A stretch of DNA of 64,000 nt from Anisakis pegreffii (lineage: Eukaryota > Nematoda > Chromadorea > Rhabditida > Anisakidae): positions 100,298 to 164,297 of the forward strand of contig JAPYMA010001261.1 of NCBI GenBank assembly GCA_035041965.1, in the 5' to 3' direction. Positions 21,901 through 34,900 of the stretch are shown here, piece by piece (the first letter of the stretch is position 1; each line of letters starts with the position of its first letter). The notes beneath the pieces were generated by a model. The model was not told the DNA's origin and ran no database searches. It saw only the letters and a program-made list of their open reading frames with translations. Both the position numbers and the translations under genes were made by a program.

Positions 21901-24263
21901 CTGCCTTTTTGATTGCTGGACAAGAGTTTTGAGTCAGTGCTTCGCAGTGAGTTCGTTGGTGTACCCGTTGAAATACTGCAAAGCAAGTAGTTGAAGTGCC
22001 TGATAAAATAATAGACTCTGGACAAGTTTTTGTGTCAAAATTGGGCTTAGCGTTTCTCTTCCTGATAGTAGGAAGTATTTATTGATAGTGAAAGCAGAGA
22101 ATTATTCTCAGGGTTTAATTCAAGACAATTGATTCAGTTGAGTACCGTAGGGTAGTTAACGGAGGAAAAGTTTATTAGGAAATTGCCTGGCTTGTCATGA
22201 ACAACGTCATTTTTTCAGTGAATGAAATGAGCAAACCTTTTTTCAGCATGTTGTTGTGCGCTCCTCGACTGACGATAAACGATAATTGCATTTAGAATGA
22301 GAAGGAACAGAAACGGCAGTAATGTCATTAGTACCATATACATATAGACATTGTAGATTGTATTGACTGTGAAGAATAATGATGTGGGACAAATTTCGAT
22401 TATTATTTCCTCAAAACAAACAGATCTGGTAGCATAATCTTGGCCAGCGAAATGCAACAAATGACCGAACTTAATTGATTTTAGCAAGTTTTTAGCACTG
22501 AGCAGTGTTCAGATCAAGATAGTCATTCAAGTTACAAGCGCAACTCTGAGTGCGTTTGATCTATTGATGCGATTGCATGATAACTTTTGTGGATCTGATT
22601 CAATTCATGAGATTTTTCCAGATTCATCATAATGCGACACGCTCCTTCAGTTAGCGTGCAATTGGAATGAAATCCCCAGAATTCAACTTATCATTGTAGG
22701 ATCTTTAGTTTGCGTCTAATGAAAATGTTTTCGTTGGAATGTTGATCCAGAATCCAGACTGAATGATCAATTACATCTGCTAATCAGTATCAAGGGGGAA
22801 TGAAACAACTGGAAATGTCCATCGTACTTGGCTTCTTGTGTGGAAGCATTTGCGTAAATTGAATTGTGGAAATCGTAACGAATTGTAAATTATTGAACAA
22901 ATTGCGATGCAGGTGTTTATCTGTTTAGCTCGCCTGACAGTGCAATATGAAGAGGCTATCGAGTGCCAGCAAACCTGAAAGTTCACTTGCCGTGTTAGTG
23001 ATCCCACCCGGAAATCAGGCTTATTTTTTATGATGTACTGTTTCGACATATCTTTCGACACTATAAGCAAGCAAAACTCGACAAATCGTGCTCATTATAT
23101 CCAGTTGCGAGAAAGAACGAAGAAAATCGAACAACTGACATTAATGTAGCAATCAACTGCGGCCGCAACTGTGAAATAAATACTACAAGTTTGAGCCATA
23201 TAACCGAATGGTAAGGTATAGACCGTTGTGTAGGGAGCACGCGCCAGCTCGGGTATATAGGACCTGAAGTATTACTGGCTGAATGAAGGAATTCCTCTCG
23301 GACTGCTCACAAGATAACGAGTTGTTCAATGTTCAGCTCTATGTAAGGAAGGCTGAAGCTGCCATGGAACCGACAAAGTCCAAATTCTTTATATATTTCA
23401 AGAATGCAACAGTGTTTCGACATCACAGTACGCAATTGTTGAGTAATTATCAATCAGGAGAGCAGTGAACTGAAATTGATCACATACCTTGCTGAATCAA
23501 TCCAAAAAATGAAGAGACCAGTTAATATGACCAGAAAATCACTACACGCCAAAAACAATAAATAAGTGTTCGCTGAATTTTGCATCCTGAAAAAAAAAAG
23601 GCTTCGTTAAAAGACTGGAATGTTGAAATTTCCATGGAAGAATGACTGCGAAAAATTTTCACGTAGAAGTCACTTGTTTCACTACATCTACACCCAACTG
23701 TAGCTTGCTGGCGGGTGATCATCCTCTCAAATGCTAACTAAAATCAAATTTTGCAACGACGATGACCAAGAATGCACTGAAGCTTGAAGAAAGTCAAAAG
23801 CTATTGGCTCACACGATTGTGAACCGAGGACATTAACTGGACTATGGTGATAGGCGATGTTATTAAGGTTAGCAAAATATTTATGGTAATAATGAAACGA
23901 TGAACAACCTTTTTCGCGAGTAAATATAAACATTGACGATGTTTGTGGCCACACCAAAAATTGAAAGTGTTGGTAATGCAACAATTATGAGCAAGTAATT
24001 AAACCTGAAAGATGAATCTTTTCAAGTTGACGATTCATATGATTTTGCACAATTACTCTCAAGCCAGTAATGGGAATAAGTGGCAGTAATATTTCGAAAA
24101 ATGAAGTTTGCCTCAAGTTGGATTGCAAATTTCGACAATATTTACTCCGAACTGTGCTTAAAAAAAATGAAACGAAATGGTACCATGCATAAGCCAGTGA
24201 ATAGTCATCATGTTGCAAATCGGAGCAAACGCATTCACTGTTATTCGGTGGAAAAGGCAGCAT
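18929..24263 (-). CDS. Rhodopsin-family neuropeptide receptor (FMRFamide-like type), complete
   Basis: Nine minus-strand exons join with continuous phase: 24263-24184, 24004-23909, 23586-23488, 23263-23140, 22974-22828, 22469-22237, 20344-20233, 19494-19340, 19151-18929; about 422 residues. The seven membrane segments are visible: TM1 around IFGVATNIVNVYIYSRKR, TM2 NTYLLFLACSDFLVIL, TM3 TCSIYFTVAAAVDCYINV, TM4 near TCIAICSIIYNSLRFPQF, TM5 VLMTLLPFLFLLILN, TM6 TITMIMVVVLFLCCNTL, TM7 NFLVIFNSSVNCLIYLIF. The DRY position reads DCY. The tail after TM7 carries KNCLYECCKC, a likely palmitoylation cluster. The family senses extracellular peptides at the plasma membrane and signals through G proteins. 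The ATG lies four bases after a TTTCAG, which could be a trans-splice site. The 5' edges of the sixth and seventh exons are the least certain. The exact ligand cannot be told. Confidence 0.85.
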
Positions 24264-24271
24264 GATACTGA
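24264..24271 (-). promoter_or_regulatory. Splice acceptor directly before the receptor start codon
   Basis: On the minus strand GTGTTTCAG is followed by TATC and then the ATG. This is either the end of a 5'-UTR intron or a spliced-leader acceptor, and it supports the chosen start. Confidence 0.5.
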
Positions 24272-24493
24272 AACACAAAAGCTCATTTTGATGGCCTTTT
24301 TAGCTGGCATTAAAACTTTTATGATAGAACATCTGATTGAACTGCAATGCCAAAAACATTCATCATTAGCCAGTTAACTCATTTCACAATTCATTTAGCC
24401 ACCACAGATTGTTGTTATTCTCGTGCGGTTGTAGTCGGTAATCCATTCATTCACAGTATCTCATATTCAATGCAGCCAGTCGGGCATTCATTG

Positions 24494-24496
<3 letters not shown>

Positions 24497-24588
<92 letters not shown>
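24497..24588. repeat. (AT)42 microsatellite with a short GT tail
   Basis: An uninterrupted 84-bp run of AT dinucleotides is followed by GTGTGTGT. It starts about 230 bases upstream of the receptor start codon, within the likely 5' region of that gene. It creates long artificial frames on both strands (Ile-Tyr repeats) that are not genes. Confidence 0.95.
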
Positions 24589-24978
24589 CAGTCTGTTAAA
24601 AGTTTCACGAGTTTCGGATTTCGATGGCAATTTTGTAACCAATATTTCGATTTCATTGCTTGTGTATGTGTGTGTTTCGCCTGAATTTATTACCCGAATT
24701 TATTGCCCCAGTGGATATAAACGATTCAAGTTCGTTATGCTTTCTCTCTCTCTGATTCTACGAAGATGCAGAAGCTTCACGTCAATAACTTTGAACAGTC
24801 ATGAATGGGTTGGTTGTTCAGCCTCGACGACTGCGCTTTGCATGGTGTTTTTTTTTGTTTGACCATACTCGAAATGAACGAAGAGCAAAAAGTATGATGT
24901 GGATATAGAAATAGATATCTGGATTGACATTATGTCAGTGAGCATCGTTTGAAGCGTGAACGATGCCTTTCAATGCGT

Positions 24979-25179
24979 TCATTTTTCATCGAACAACTGA
25001 TGATTTTTCGTTGTGAGCAAAATCATGATAATGATGATGCATGCGTCCATCATACTTAATATCGCTGAAAAATGGCTGCCATATCCCGGAGCCACATTCA
25101 AAATGATTTGAACGAATTGAATGATTGAATTTAATTGAATAAAGACCCATGAGAGTGCTATGCACTTAAAAGAATTCAA
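24979..25179 (-). CDS. Hydrophobic coding-like frame, possible membrane-protein exon
   Basis: The minus strand is open for about 66 codons, with two hydrophobic stretches around SWVFIQLNSIIQFVQIIL and DACIIIIMILL separated by a short polar turn. The pattern fits the last two helices of a membrane receptor, but no family motif is present. No partner exons are obvious upstream. The receptor at 18.9-24.3 kb is already complete without it. Confidence 0.2.
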   Translation of the reverse strand: MNSFKCIALSWVFIQLNSIIQFVQIILNVAPGYGSHFSAILSMMDACIIIIMILLTTKNHQLFDEK

Positions 25180-28100
25180 CAGATGAATCGTTCTTTTAAG
25201 GAATTAACAATGGATGTTTTTTTTTCTGGTGAAAATAATCGCGCATTATCGATTCACTCACAGTCGTAATGAATTAGTGCAAGGAAGGCAACGTGTACAA
25301 TTTCAAAAATATCAGCAGAGAGTCGCATTTTATAATGACTCCAAAAATTATAATGTTGAGTTGTCATCGTAAATGTGGTACTGTTGAAGTGCCGTTGCAA
25401 ACCTTTGATAGGTTGCAACAACACACCTTTTGTAGGAAGGTAGCACAGATTACTTACTGTTCACCGATTAACTGCTACCAATATGAACTGAATCATTAAT
25501 TAAATCATTATTATGTGTTTCAAGTTGCAACCGCTATTAAAGCATTCAGCTGCTCATTTCCGTTAGTTTCAAGTGAAATACGCGCTCAATGCACGAGGAT
25601 AGTCAAGCTGATGAGAATTACTTGCTGGAATTTTCATTTTCTTAAAAAAGCAGTGCCTCACCAGACTCAACATTCCCGGTTTTAATAGGTAGAAAAGTGG
25701 TATGAAGTAGAATTTCATAAAGTTGAGGAAGTGTGACAAATCGTTACTGAACGATGTGAAAGAAAGGTTTTATCAATACTTATGTCAAGATATCATCGAG
25801 TCAAGATAACTCTTCTGAGCAGTTGTTGTGTCCTTTTGCTCTTTTTATGATCAAAAGTTTAACTGGTGAATGATCACTGGCCAATTTTTTTTTTTTGGTG
25901 CCCCGAGAAAGATAATCTCAATCTCTTCATGGATTAAACAAATGCGGTTTTCAATCTTATTCTGTTTGAGGTAATTGCCATTTTTTTCTAACCTCGGCAT
26001 GAAGCTGAGTATCTCTCCGTGCTGATGCATAATTGGTGCGATTGAATGAACGCTCACAAATAATTATCTGCAATCAATCACGCAACGAGAATTAAAGTGA
26101 AACGCCGAAGTGCGCTCTTAAATTCACACAAACGTGATAACGTCGTCGTTCATTTCGTTGGTTATAGCCGCTTCATTTCAACAATAAAAATGTTTTTCCA
26201 ATTAAAAATATGAACACACACACACACACACAAAAAAATAAACGTAGTCATTTGGTATTTCTATGGATTCGATATCGAAGCATCATGATCGTGAGTGATA
26301 GCTCACTGATCAAGGATAGCCTGCATGCACACATGATTCACCATGACAATTACAGCGACCCAAGTAGTAGCATTTCATTTTGCCTAAGGCAGCAGTGCCT
26401 GTAGAGTGTAAACTATAAGTGAATTCATAAAATTAACTGAAACATAGATTGCTTCAGATGTTGCAGCGATTCAAGCCGAACGTACATTTAGAAAAGAACG
26501 TTTATAGAGAATCTCTCTTGGAATTCATTTATACTGCCCAAAACACTCGCTGAGATTTCCGAAAGTGAACACCTCCGTCACACCCATAAAACATAGTATT
26601 TGCTGTCACAAGCACATGTGATGACGACATTCTAAGATAACTAAAAGTCTCAGTAGTTGTTTTTCAGCATCATTCTTGTCACGGTGAACCTTCAAAACCA
26701 AACGGTAATCAATACCAAATCGACCTTAGCAACCGTACTCTTCATCAAGACGTTATAATCGGCTCATAGAATACTAATCAGAAGCTTTAAAAGTTTCGTT
26801 GAAAATCGTTTAACGTCACTAACAGAGAAGAAGTGAAACACATTAGTGCTTTAGCTTTTTACTTTAAAATGTTCTCAATTCCAATACATTTTTAATTAAT
26901 TAAGAGACCAGTGAGGTAAAATCCTTTTGAACACATTCATGCTCCAGTAGCGATCGCTAATTGCCTATGGCAGTAGTTCTCGATGTGCTCAAATTACGGA
27001 CTATTAAGCAATAAGGATGTAGAGGATGTACAGTAGGGAACACTCAATTCTGCAGATTCCTTCTTTCTAAATGAGTGTTTCGATTGGATTCCAATAGTCT
27101 GAACGATAATTTTGCAGTATCTTAATTGTTATGAATGCGCACTTTCCGGTGGACGAATAAAATTCTTGAGAGGAAAGCTTTAAAACGAAATCTGAAACAA
27201 GGCGATTGACTTCCATTCTTCTTCCGTTCTGAGATGAGCTGTAAAGGAACGACAAACAATTGTTGAGCCACTGAAATGATCAAGCGCTGATCGCGGAATC
27301 CTGTGGAGAATTTCGGCCAGATTTGAACGTTAGATTTAGGATGCTCAAAGAACAAACTGAAAAAAAAACTTATGGCAATTCACTATCCAATCTGCGTTCG
27401 CTTCAACGTTTTTTGCCTCATCTCTGCTGGAAGCGAGCGATAACAAGTGGAAGAAACTCAAAGTGAACAGCGTGAGCGAGCGATCTGTGATAGCAGCACT
27501 CATTGTGAAGCTTAAAAAAAACTAGGGGAGATGGCATTGACGATAGGCATCAGAAAGGCATCTGCAAATCCCTTCTCCCGATCCCCGCCACCGAATATCA
27601 GAGCAAAATCCTTGAATTTGATGATACATTTGGCAAATTTACGACGAAGTTCGAAGCTGCAAATGAGATTCATTCAGTGAAAACAACTGTCGCATCCGTC
27701 GCTAAATGATTAAGAGAACAAATGGTTTGAAGCACATTAAAGGCAGTTAACCAGTCAAGCGATGCCCTGCCCATTTGCGGCTTTCTTCTTGTCACAAGCT
27801 GGTGAGATTGATCGTTGGTTTACGCAGCTAAGCAAGTTAAAATTGTTGCTCTTCCACCACACCCATCCAAATTGCCCATTCAAATGACTGGGGTTACTAT
27901 CGCGAAGACCACAAAATTTCACCTAATCCACGATAGCTTAACTTGAGCTCTTTTCATAAACTACTTAGAAGTACAACGCTTGTCCAATCGAATAGACTCA
28001 TTCAACGGCACGCATGTGATCATTAGGCTAACACAGTCAACTCGACATTTGCTTGACTTCAGTAAACGAAAACCGATTTTGAAAGCTAAACAAATGTTCG

Positions 28101-28773
28101 GTTATCTGTTAAATATCATCAGATCAATGAGGTGATTTCAGGTTAGCAAATTCCCTAAAAGGCCTTCCTCCAAAGCATCATATGTGTACGGTTTGATAGG
28201 AACAAGTTGAATGGATTCAGTCGTGCGAAACAAACACGAAGAAAAAGAGGTTGAATGATGAGCGGAGTCACCGACTTCATCAAATGAAGGCTGTCACAGA
28301 TATCTCAGAAACTCATCACTTAGACAGCTCACAGTTTCATCAAAAAAAAGACCAACACAATTAATGCTATGGGAAAGTTTTAGATGATTATCAAGGAAAA
28401 TCATTGCATCATGAATAATCAAATGAAATCACATAACCATCTGATAATATTGTAGTTCAGCAAAATATCATACCAAGAACACATGCTAGAACTGGCAGAA
28501 ATGTTGAAGCGAATAGACGGCATGATCTGCACAATGGCTGTTGCTGTAGTGATGCAAACCCAATGGATACGGTAGAAGTGAGTTGTTTGTTTGAGGGAAA
28601 AAGGAGAAGAAAAACAAAATATTAATAGAGTGGAACTTAATGGATGAATGAGGATGCGATTTGAATGATGTATGCGAATGATGAAACTGTCATCACCAAA
28701 CTACGCGTGAAATTCCCTAGAGGAATTACTCGAAATTTTAACGATTTGCGTCGGCTCAAATCACAAAACTTAC
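25180..28773. other. Non-coding stretch
   Basis: I see no supported gene. A (CA)9-type run lies at about 26213-26232. A minus-strand frame at 27067-27355 follows a long T run and CAG, and has a short hydrophobic stretch, but it cannot be placed in a family. It could belong with the exon-like frame at 28.8-29.0 kb. Confidence 0.4.
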
Positions 28774-28971
28774 ATCCAAATAAAATACCTCAGACGATAA
28801 ATTTTGTCTTTGAAAACGGAATGCGTCGAATAAGCTAGCATGAGCTGAGTGTTGGATGCGGATTTTGTGAATATCAGTGGAGCGAAGCAGTAATCGGATA
28901 CAGCGATTTTTCGCCCTCCTTCCTGCCTCAAATAATCGTAAACAATAAATAACCAAATCAAATTTCAGCAG
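28774..28971 (-). CDS. Isolated exon-like frame, unidentified
   Basis: A 66-codon minus-strand frame is bounded by AACAG at its start and a consensus GTAAGT donor at its end. The translation begins LLKFDLVIYCLRLFEAGRR and continues with a basic, arginine-rich helix-like segment ending EVFYLD. The splice borders and composition suggest a genuine internal exon. I do not know the family, and convincing neighbouring exons were not found. Confidence 0.3.
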
Positions 28972-31900
28972 CTGTTTTGCATACGCTTCCTAAGGGGTCT
29001 TCTATTGGTTTGTTCAGAATTAAGAAGCACAATGAAGATACAATTCTTAGAACAAGGTATACGTATTTTATAATTACGAATATATTCATGAGATAGAATG
29101 ACTATGGTGAGCGATTAAGAGCGATGTATTCCCTGAATATTTAGGATATCTTGAAAGCATTTACGTTCTCAGGATCTGATTGCTTTATTGAAAGGCATTT
29201 GAGAACAATGGATTTTGAATATTTGGAAAGCGAGAAGCTGTTTCTTGACACAATCCAAGCCCTCCATCAGTCAGAACCGTTTGTTTTTTCTTAATGTGTT
29301 TATGCTCTCTCTCCACCAAATGAGCAAATTTCCAGTAGATAGATACGCTGGAACCGGTTCCATATGATACCAACAATTGCATATGATAGCCAGGTGATTC
29401 AGTTTCAGAGTTCAGCGTTGAATATGAGACTGGAACAATCTCCGAATGAGTTTATTGAATGATTACAAAAAATACGTTGAATAGTTGAAGTGGCTTCTGA
29501 TAAATAAACAAATAAGCAGTTCACTCGATCGCGCAATGAGCAGTCATCTGTTCTGTTTTTGTTCTCAAGTGAGCGATTATCAGAAACATTTATGAGTGAC
29601 GCAGATTTGTTATCATACTAATTGTTGTGCACATTATAGGTGCTTGTCTGTGAATCCAATCAAATGGTTGCATTCAGTTGACGTTCATGATGTGTTCATT
29701 GTGAGTACAGTGCCGATTGACGCATTTGAAACAAATACGATGAACAACATTATGATGTTACAAGCGGTATTCAGCGGAAATTGAAGTTGTAATGAGATGT
29801 AAGGCAATAATGAGCAGTGCTATACGGCGATCAATGGATGTTCATTGAAGGGATTCACGTAATACTTCCTATGGAAATGTCGACTTTTCGATTCACAATA
29901 TCGCTAATATCTTGTTGATTTAATTGAAAAGAATGCAGCTCAAATGAACGATTAGAAAGCGTTGACAATGCATCGATCACTTTCAGGGTATGTACAGCAT
30001 TTCAAGCTAAGTTGCCTCCGATAAATAGCTGAAAAAGTTATCTCTGTTTGATATCAGCAGCGCTTCAATGTTCCGGCTTGATAGGCATCTGTTGATCATT
30101 TTAATGAGATTCCAGTTAGTGTATCGACAAGGGAATGCGTTCAGGCTCGAGTTTGAGCTGATTCTTAACGATGGCTATGAACACATAATGTTCTAGCGAC
30201 TACTATTACAATTAAGAACAACTGGAACACTGAACAAAGTTGCTCACCTAAAATGCTTTCTCTCACTCTCTTGTGCGAGAATCTTCCGTGAAGCTAACAG
30301 TTTGTCGTTGTTGAGCAGTCGTGATTTCATCAGGGAAACATAAATGCTCAATGGCTGTTCGAAGAATATCGGAGAACTTTCAGAATTTTGTTCAATTGCG
30401 CAAAAAAATAAAAAAACAAATAGAAAAACAGTGCAATTTCAAATCATCAATGACTGCGGGAAAAACGCTACTAGTCTTATTTATGGTGCCATTCATACAA
30501 AAAGCATAAGAAATGTGTGTTGTTGATTCAAAGAAATGAATGTGCTGAAGGTTTTTGCGAAAAAAATTGATAGTTTCCAGAGCGAACATCGCATAAAATT
30601 GTTGTGCTCCAAGATAAATGACCGACAACAAAACGCTTGAAAAACACTTTCACTTGGGGAACACTGGCGAGATTCAGCGCATAGGTCATAATTTTTTTTT
30701 TTGTCTTTCTGTTTGCCCATTGTCAAATATGAACGGACGATGTGCTGGCATAGAGTTTGGAGGAAAATAAATCGAGAAAGTAACAAACACGAACGCTTGC
30801 ATTCGATTCATCAGTGTTGTGGATTATGAAGTGTTTGCACTCGTTGATAAACGATCATCAAAAGTTTCCTTAGCCATAATCCTGACTGGCTGGGGTTGAT
30901 GAAAATCGAGCAAACATTGAAAAAGTTGAACCTTTTTTGGCTGCTTTCATCGTATTCATCGTAATCATTCATCTCCAAAAAAATCTCATCGCTTTCAGTT
31001 CGGCATCCAAATTATACGCTTGAATGGCCCTATCGAAACAATTCCACTAGCAAATCAAACGGCAACGCTCCTTGATTCAGCACTACCAGCTCTTCAATGA
31101 AGTTGCCTGCCTGAAATTGTGTTAACGATGGAACAGTCTTGTCTTAATAAGTGCAGGAAGTTAAACGCGACAGTAAAAGTACATTTAATGAGCTCAAATA
31201 ATTCCACCTAATCAGCTCAATCATAGAATATTGCAAAAATCCAGAGAATCCAAAAAAAAAAGCGAATGTTATCTAATAAGTCAAATACGAGACATAAAGA
31301 TCAATGTTCACAATGTTCACTTGATTCAGCGCTGCTAGTCGAAGGCATGTGGAGAACATTAAGCATCTTATAAGATTATTCACCATGGAAATGTTGAGCG
31401 AGCGAACGCAAAAAAAAAGCAATTTTCTCGCAGAAGTTACGACGAATTTAGCAGACTTTCACATTGAAACAACAACTCAACGAGTGATCATTCATTTGAA
31501 GTGGAACTCGTCTACAGGGACTGTTCCTTACGTTTCGCGCTGATTTCGGATTGTAAACATGTGGAAACACTTGAAGCAGTTCATTAGGAGAATTTCATCC
31601 TGTACTATGAGTTTAGCTCGCACTTCAAGTATTTTTGAAGCGAATGCTCCTTCAAGTGAATCCATATCAGCATAAGATTTCCTTAATCCACTAGTACATC
31701 GCATGCTTTGAACAAATGAATTGATTATGTGACACAAACCGAAAACACGTTTAGATAGCAGAGGAGAATGTTCAGAATTCCAAACTATCGGAATTTCCCA
31801 GCGCGAATAAGCGTCAGTACCATTTACTTCGTTGCATTTCAGACACAGCATCTGTTTTTGACACCTAAGCTTACCGTATGCATACAACGATTGTCACATT

Positions 31901-34900
31901 TACGGATTGCGCAAAGCCGACTGCCTCTAGTTCATTAAGACTAAAACTAAGCTTTTGCCGTCTGTCGTTTGTAAATGTTTGGTGCCTTGAATCTGATGAA
32001 ACTTTGAAAGAGAGCCTTTAATTACGGAATCTCGTCGAAGAAGCTGACCAACTATTGCACTAATTTGAAATTGATTTTCGCAACAAACTCGCAAAACGCT
32101 GTTAAAAGGAAACATGAATCGACACACGTTAATATGAAATGAGTTGGCTGAAAACTTTAATGTCTGTGATGTAATCTGAAATTTATATGATGCATATTGA
32201 AGAGTTGCGTGATTGCGCAACCGCAAATGCTAAAGTATCATAGCATCAAGTACATCTCTTCTTCGAATCACCATAAACATTTTGAATTCATTTCATGTCT
32301 TACACGATATCATCAGGCGACAATTGTCGTATAAGTACATGCCATAATGAAATCGCAGTCAACTGTCAATTTTATAATGTCATTTCGTGTTCGTTCGTGT
32401 CAATCGTTCAAATTCGTTTATTTCAAAGTTTAGTAACGATCAATGATGTTATGTATAGGAAAGTCTATCTGATAGTGGGAATGTTCGTTGAATTCGACAA
32501 GCTATCACTACTACTGAAAAGCTGTAGCATTAGGCTGGCAACAAGTCTTATTCTAGCGGATCGCATCCAGCATACTTCACAAACGAGATCATGTGAGATC
32601 AGTGAAACATCAGCACCGAAGGACAGATATATCATGAAGATCTAAAAGAGAGCAACGTCATTTAAAAAAATACCCTCGAGAACGAACAGAATATTTTAAC
32701 GCAAATGGGTTTAATAACTGATTATTTTGTGTCATCATACGAGTGAGTGCATATCAGAGATTAAGGTCTTGAATATTCGTAAGAAAAATCGATCCCATAA
32801 TTGTCGGAGCAAAATTATGCTGTACGCATTCTCTTGGTGTTTCTTGAACCTCAGAATATGACTTTCATTATACTCATTCACTATCTTTCCGCACCAGTCG
32901 CATTTAGCATACTCAGCTTAAGTGATCCTCATTTGGAATGAGTGAAGCATTAATAATTGATAGATGAATCATGAATTAGCATTCTGATAATGATACTTAA
33001 TAACTGACTGATTATCAATTCAGTAATTTTATCGGATTCATTCATAAGTTATAAATTTCAGTCCGATATACTAAAACATTCCTAGCATGAAAAGTTCCGA
33101 AGACAATCTCAGTGTAATGCTAACCCCTTCACCTCATTCGTACCTCGTTTGTCTTTTATATCACCTAAAAATTTTCCAAGTGGTCATGATAAACTAGAGA
33201 TGTGAATCGTCTCGGAACGCTGGAGTAAGTTTTTGAACATTCTCTATGGGCATGTTGAAATTCAACTGGATATTCGCCTTCGTCACGATCGTTTCGAGTC
33301 TTCGTATAGTTCAGTGGGGAAACTGTCGCTCACTATTGGCCTTGTCGTCATCCACGACGATTTCTGTTCATATTTTGTTCTAAGAACACATGAAGTATTC
33401 TGCTCTCTAAGTTACAGTGGATTCTTCAATAATTCAGCACTTCAATTCAATAATTCTTCAAAGTGTCTCATTTCGCTGAATGACCTGATGGAATGAATCA
33501 GAAAACTCATTGTCTCATATGCAATAAAGCCTTGAAAATCAATGCAAAATTCTAATGGACACTGTAGTCGATGTGATTATGCGAACCAGATTGTTCACGT
33601 GAACTTGCTTCCACAACTCATCACTTTTTTTTGGATGAGTTTCGGATCGAATATCGCTGCGCTGCCTTCTAATGAGCACTCGAATGTGAGGGTTAGTGAG
33701 TAAAAGCAAATAATTTGAAAATGAATTAATCTCTGTTTATCAGCGAGATTGATCGTAATTGGATGAGATTAGTGCAAATTGAGAAAATTTATGAGTTACT
33801 TTAGTGCAAGCGCACTCAAGATTCAAGCGGGCGACGACATTTTTGCGCGTGATTTCCAAGCTTGCATCAGCGTGAATGAGTAACAATTCTATTGCACACT
33901 CTTGTTGTAAGCAGCTCGATTCTGTTCTGTCGGTTGTTCTGTTCTTCGCATAGGTTTTTTGGAAGTGTTCAGTCGGACTTCGTGAAACAGAACTGAACTG
34001 GAATAGCATGACTGCAATAGAGTTGGGCAGTGATCAGTGTAGATGATCATATTGCAATGCTGATGTTCAGTTGACACTGCACGTTAGTCTAGTTGACGTT
34101 GTGATATGCGCATGATTCCTCATGAACCATTCAATGAATTCAGAGGTATACTGAATGAAGGTATACTGAATGTAAGATTCATTCGGAAATCCTACAGAAC
34201 TGAATTGGACAATTAATGAAACATTATCTTTTTTTGTTCGTTTGCTGTGACGAACACAGGAAGACAATCGTACCATAGAAAGTGCTCAATGGATACTACT
34301 GAAGTGTTTGGCATGATTCTTCAGGCAAACATGATACTACGATAGCGGATATGATCGTGGTGCTATACGCAACAAGGTATCGTGCTCATATCCGTGCTCA
34401 TATCCGCTGGGCTCATATCCGATGTTCTAATGTCGCTTATATCTGCTGTCGTAGAACACAACAGATATAAGGGCACAAATCTTGAGGTTATTCCCAGAAA
34501 TCACCTGCCCCCTTCGCAAAATCTATGGTATATTCCCAGAGTGTAGTTCTGTGACCTGTTCAAGAGGAACGAAATTCACAGCTATTCCTCAATAATTTGA
34601 GTGGTTCATGTAGGAAGTGGATTGCTCTAGAGAGTAATGCCCCATGTATGTGATACAATGTGATCAAAATGTTTGCCAAGCTTGTGAATACGATTGTAAT
34701 TTTGAAAGAGTGAGGAATGAGCGAGAATTGACATTGACAAAGCCAATGAACGCAGTTACAACGAATGAATACCGGAAACATTGCATATCACAAAATGGTA
34801 AGTATTTACGCAAACACGAAATGGAACTTGGGTGTTCTGGAACTGACTCGGAAGTGGAACAAATGGCAACGAAGCGATTTCAAAAGCACGAAACGAAAGC

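Noticed and set aside
24347..24862. A 171-codon plus-strand frame, one of the longest in the window, and a minus-strand partner
   Set aside because: Most of its middle is the (AT)n microsatellite read as Ile-Tyr repeats; the flanks show no family features.
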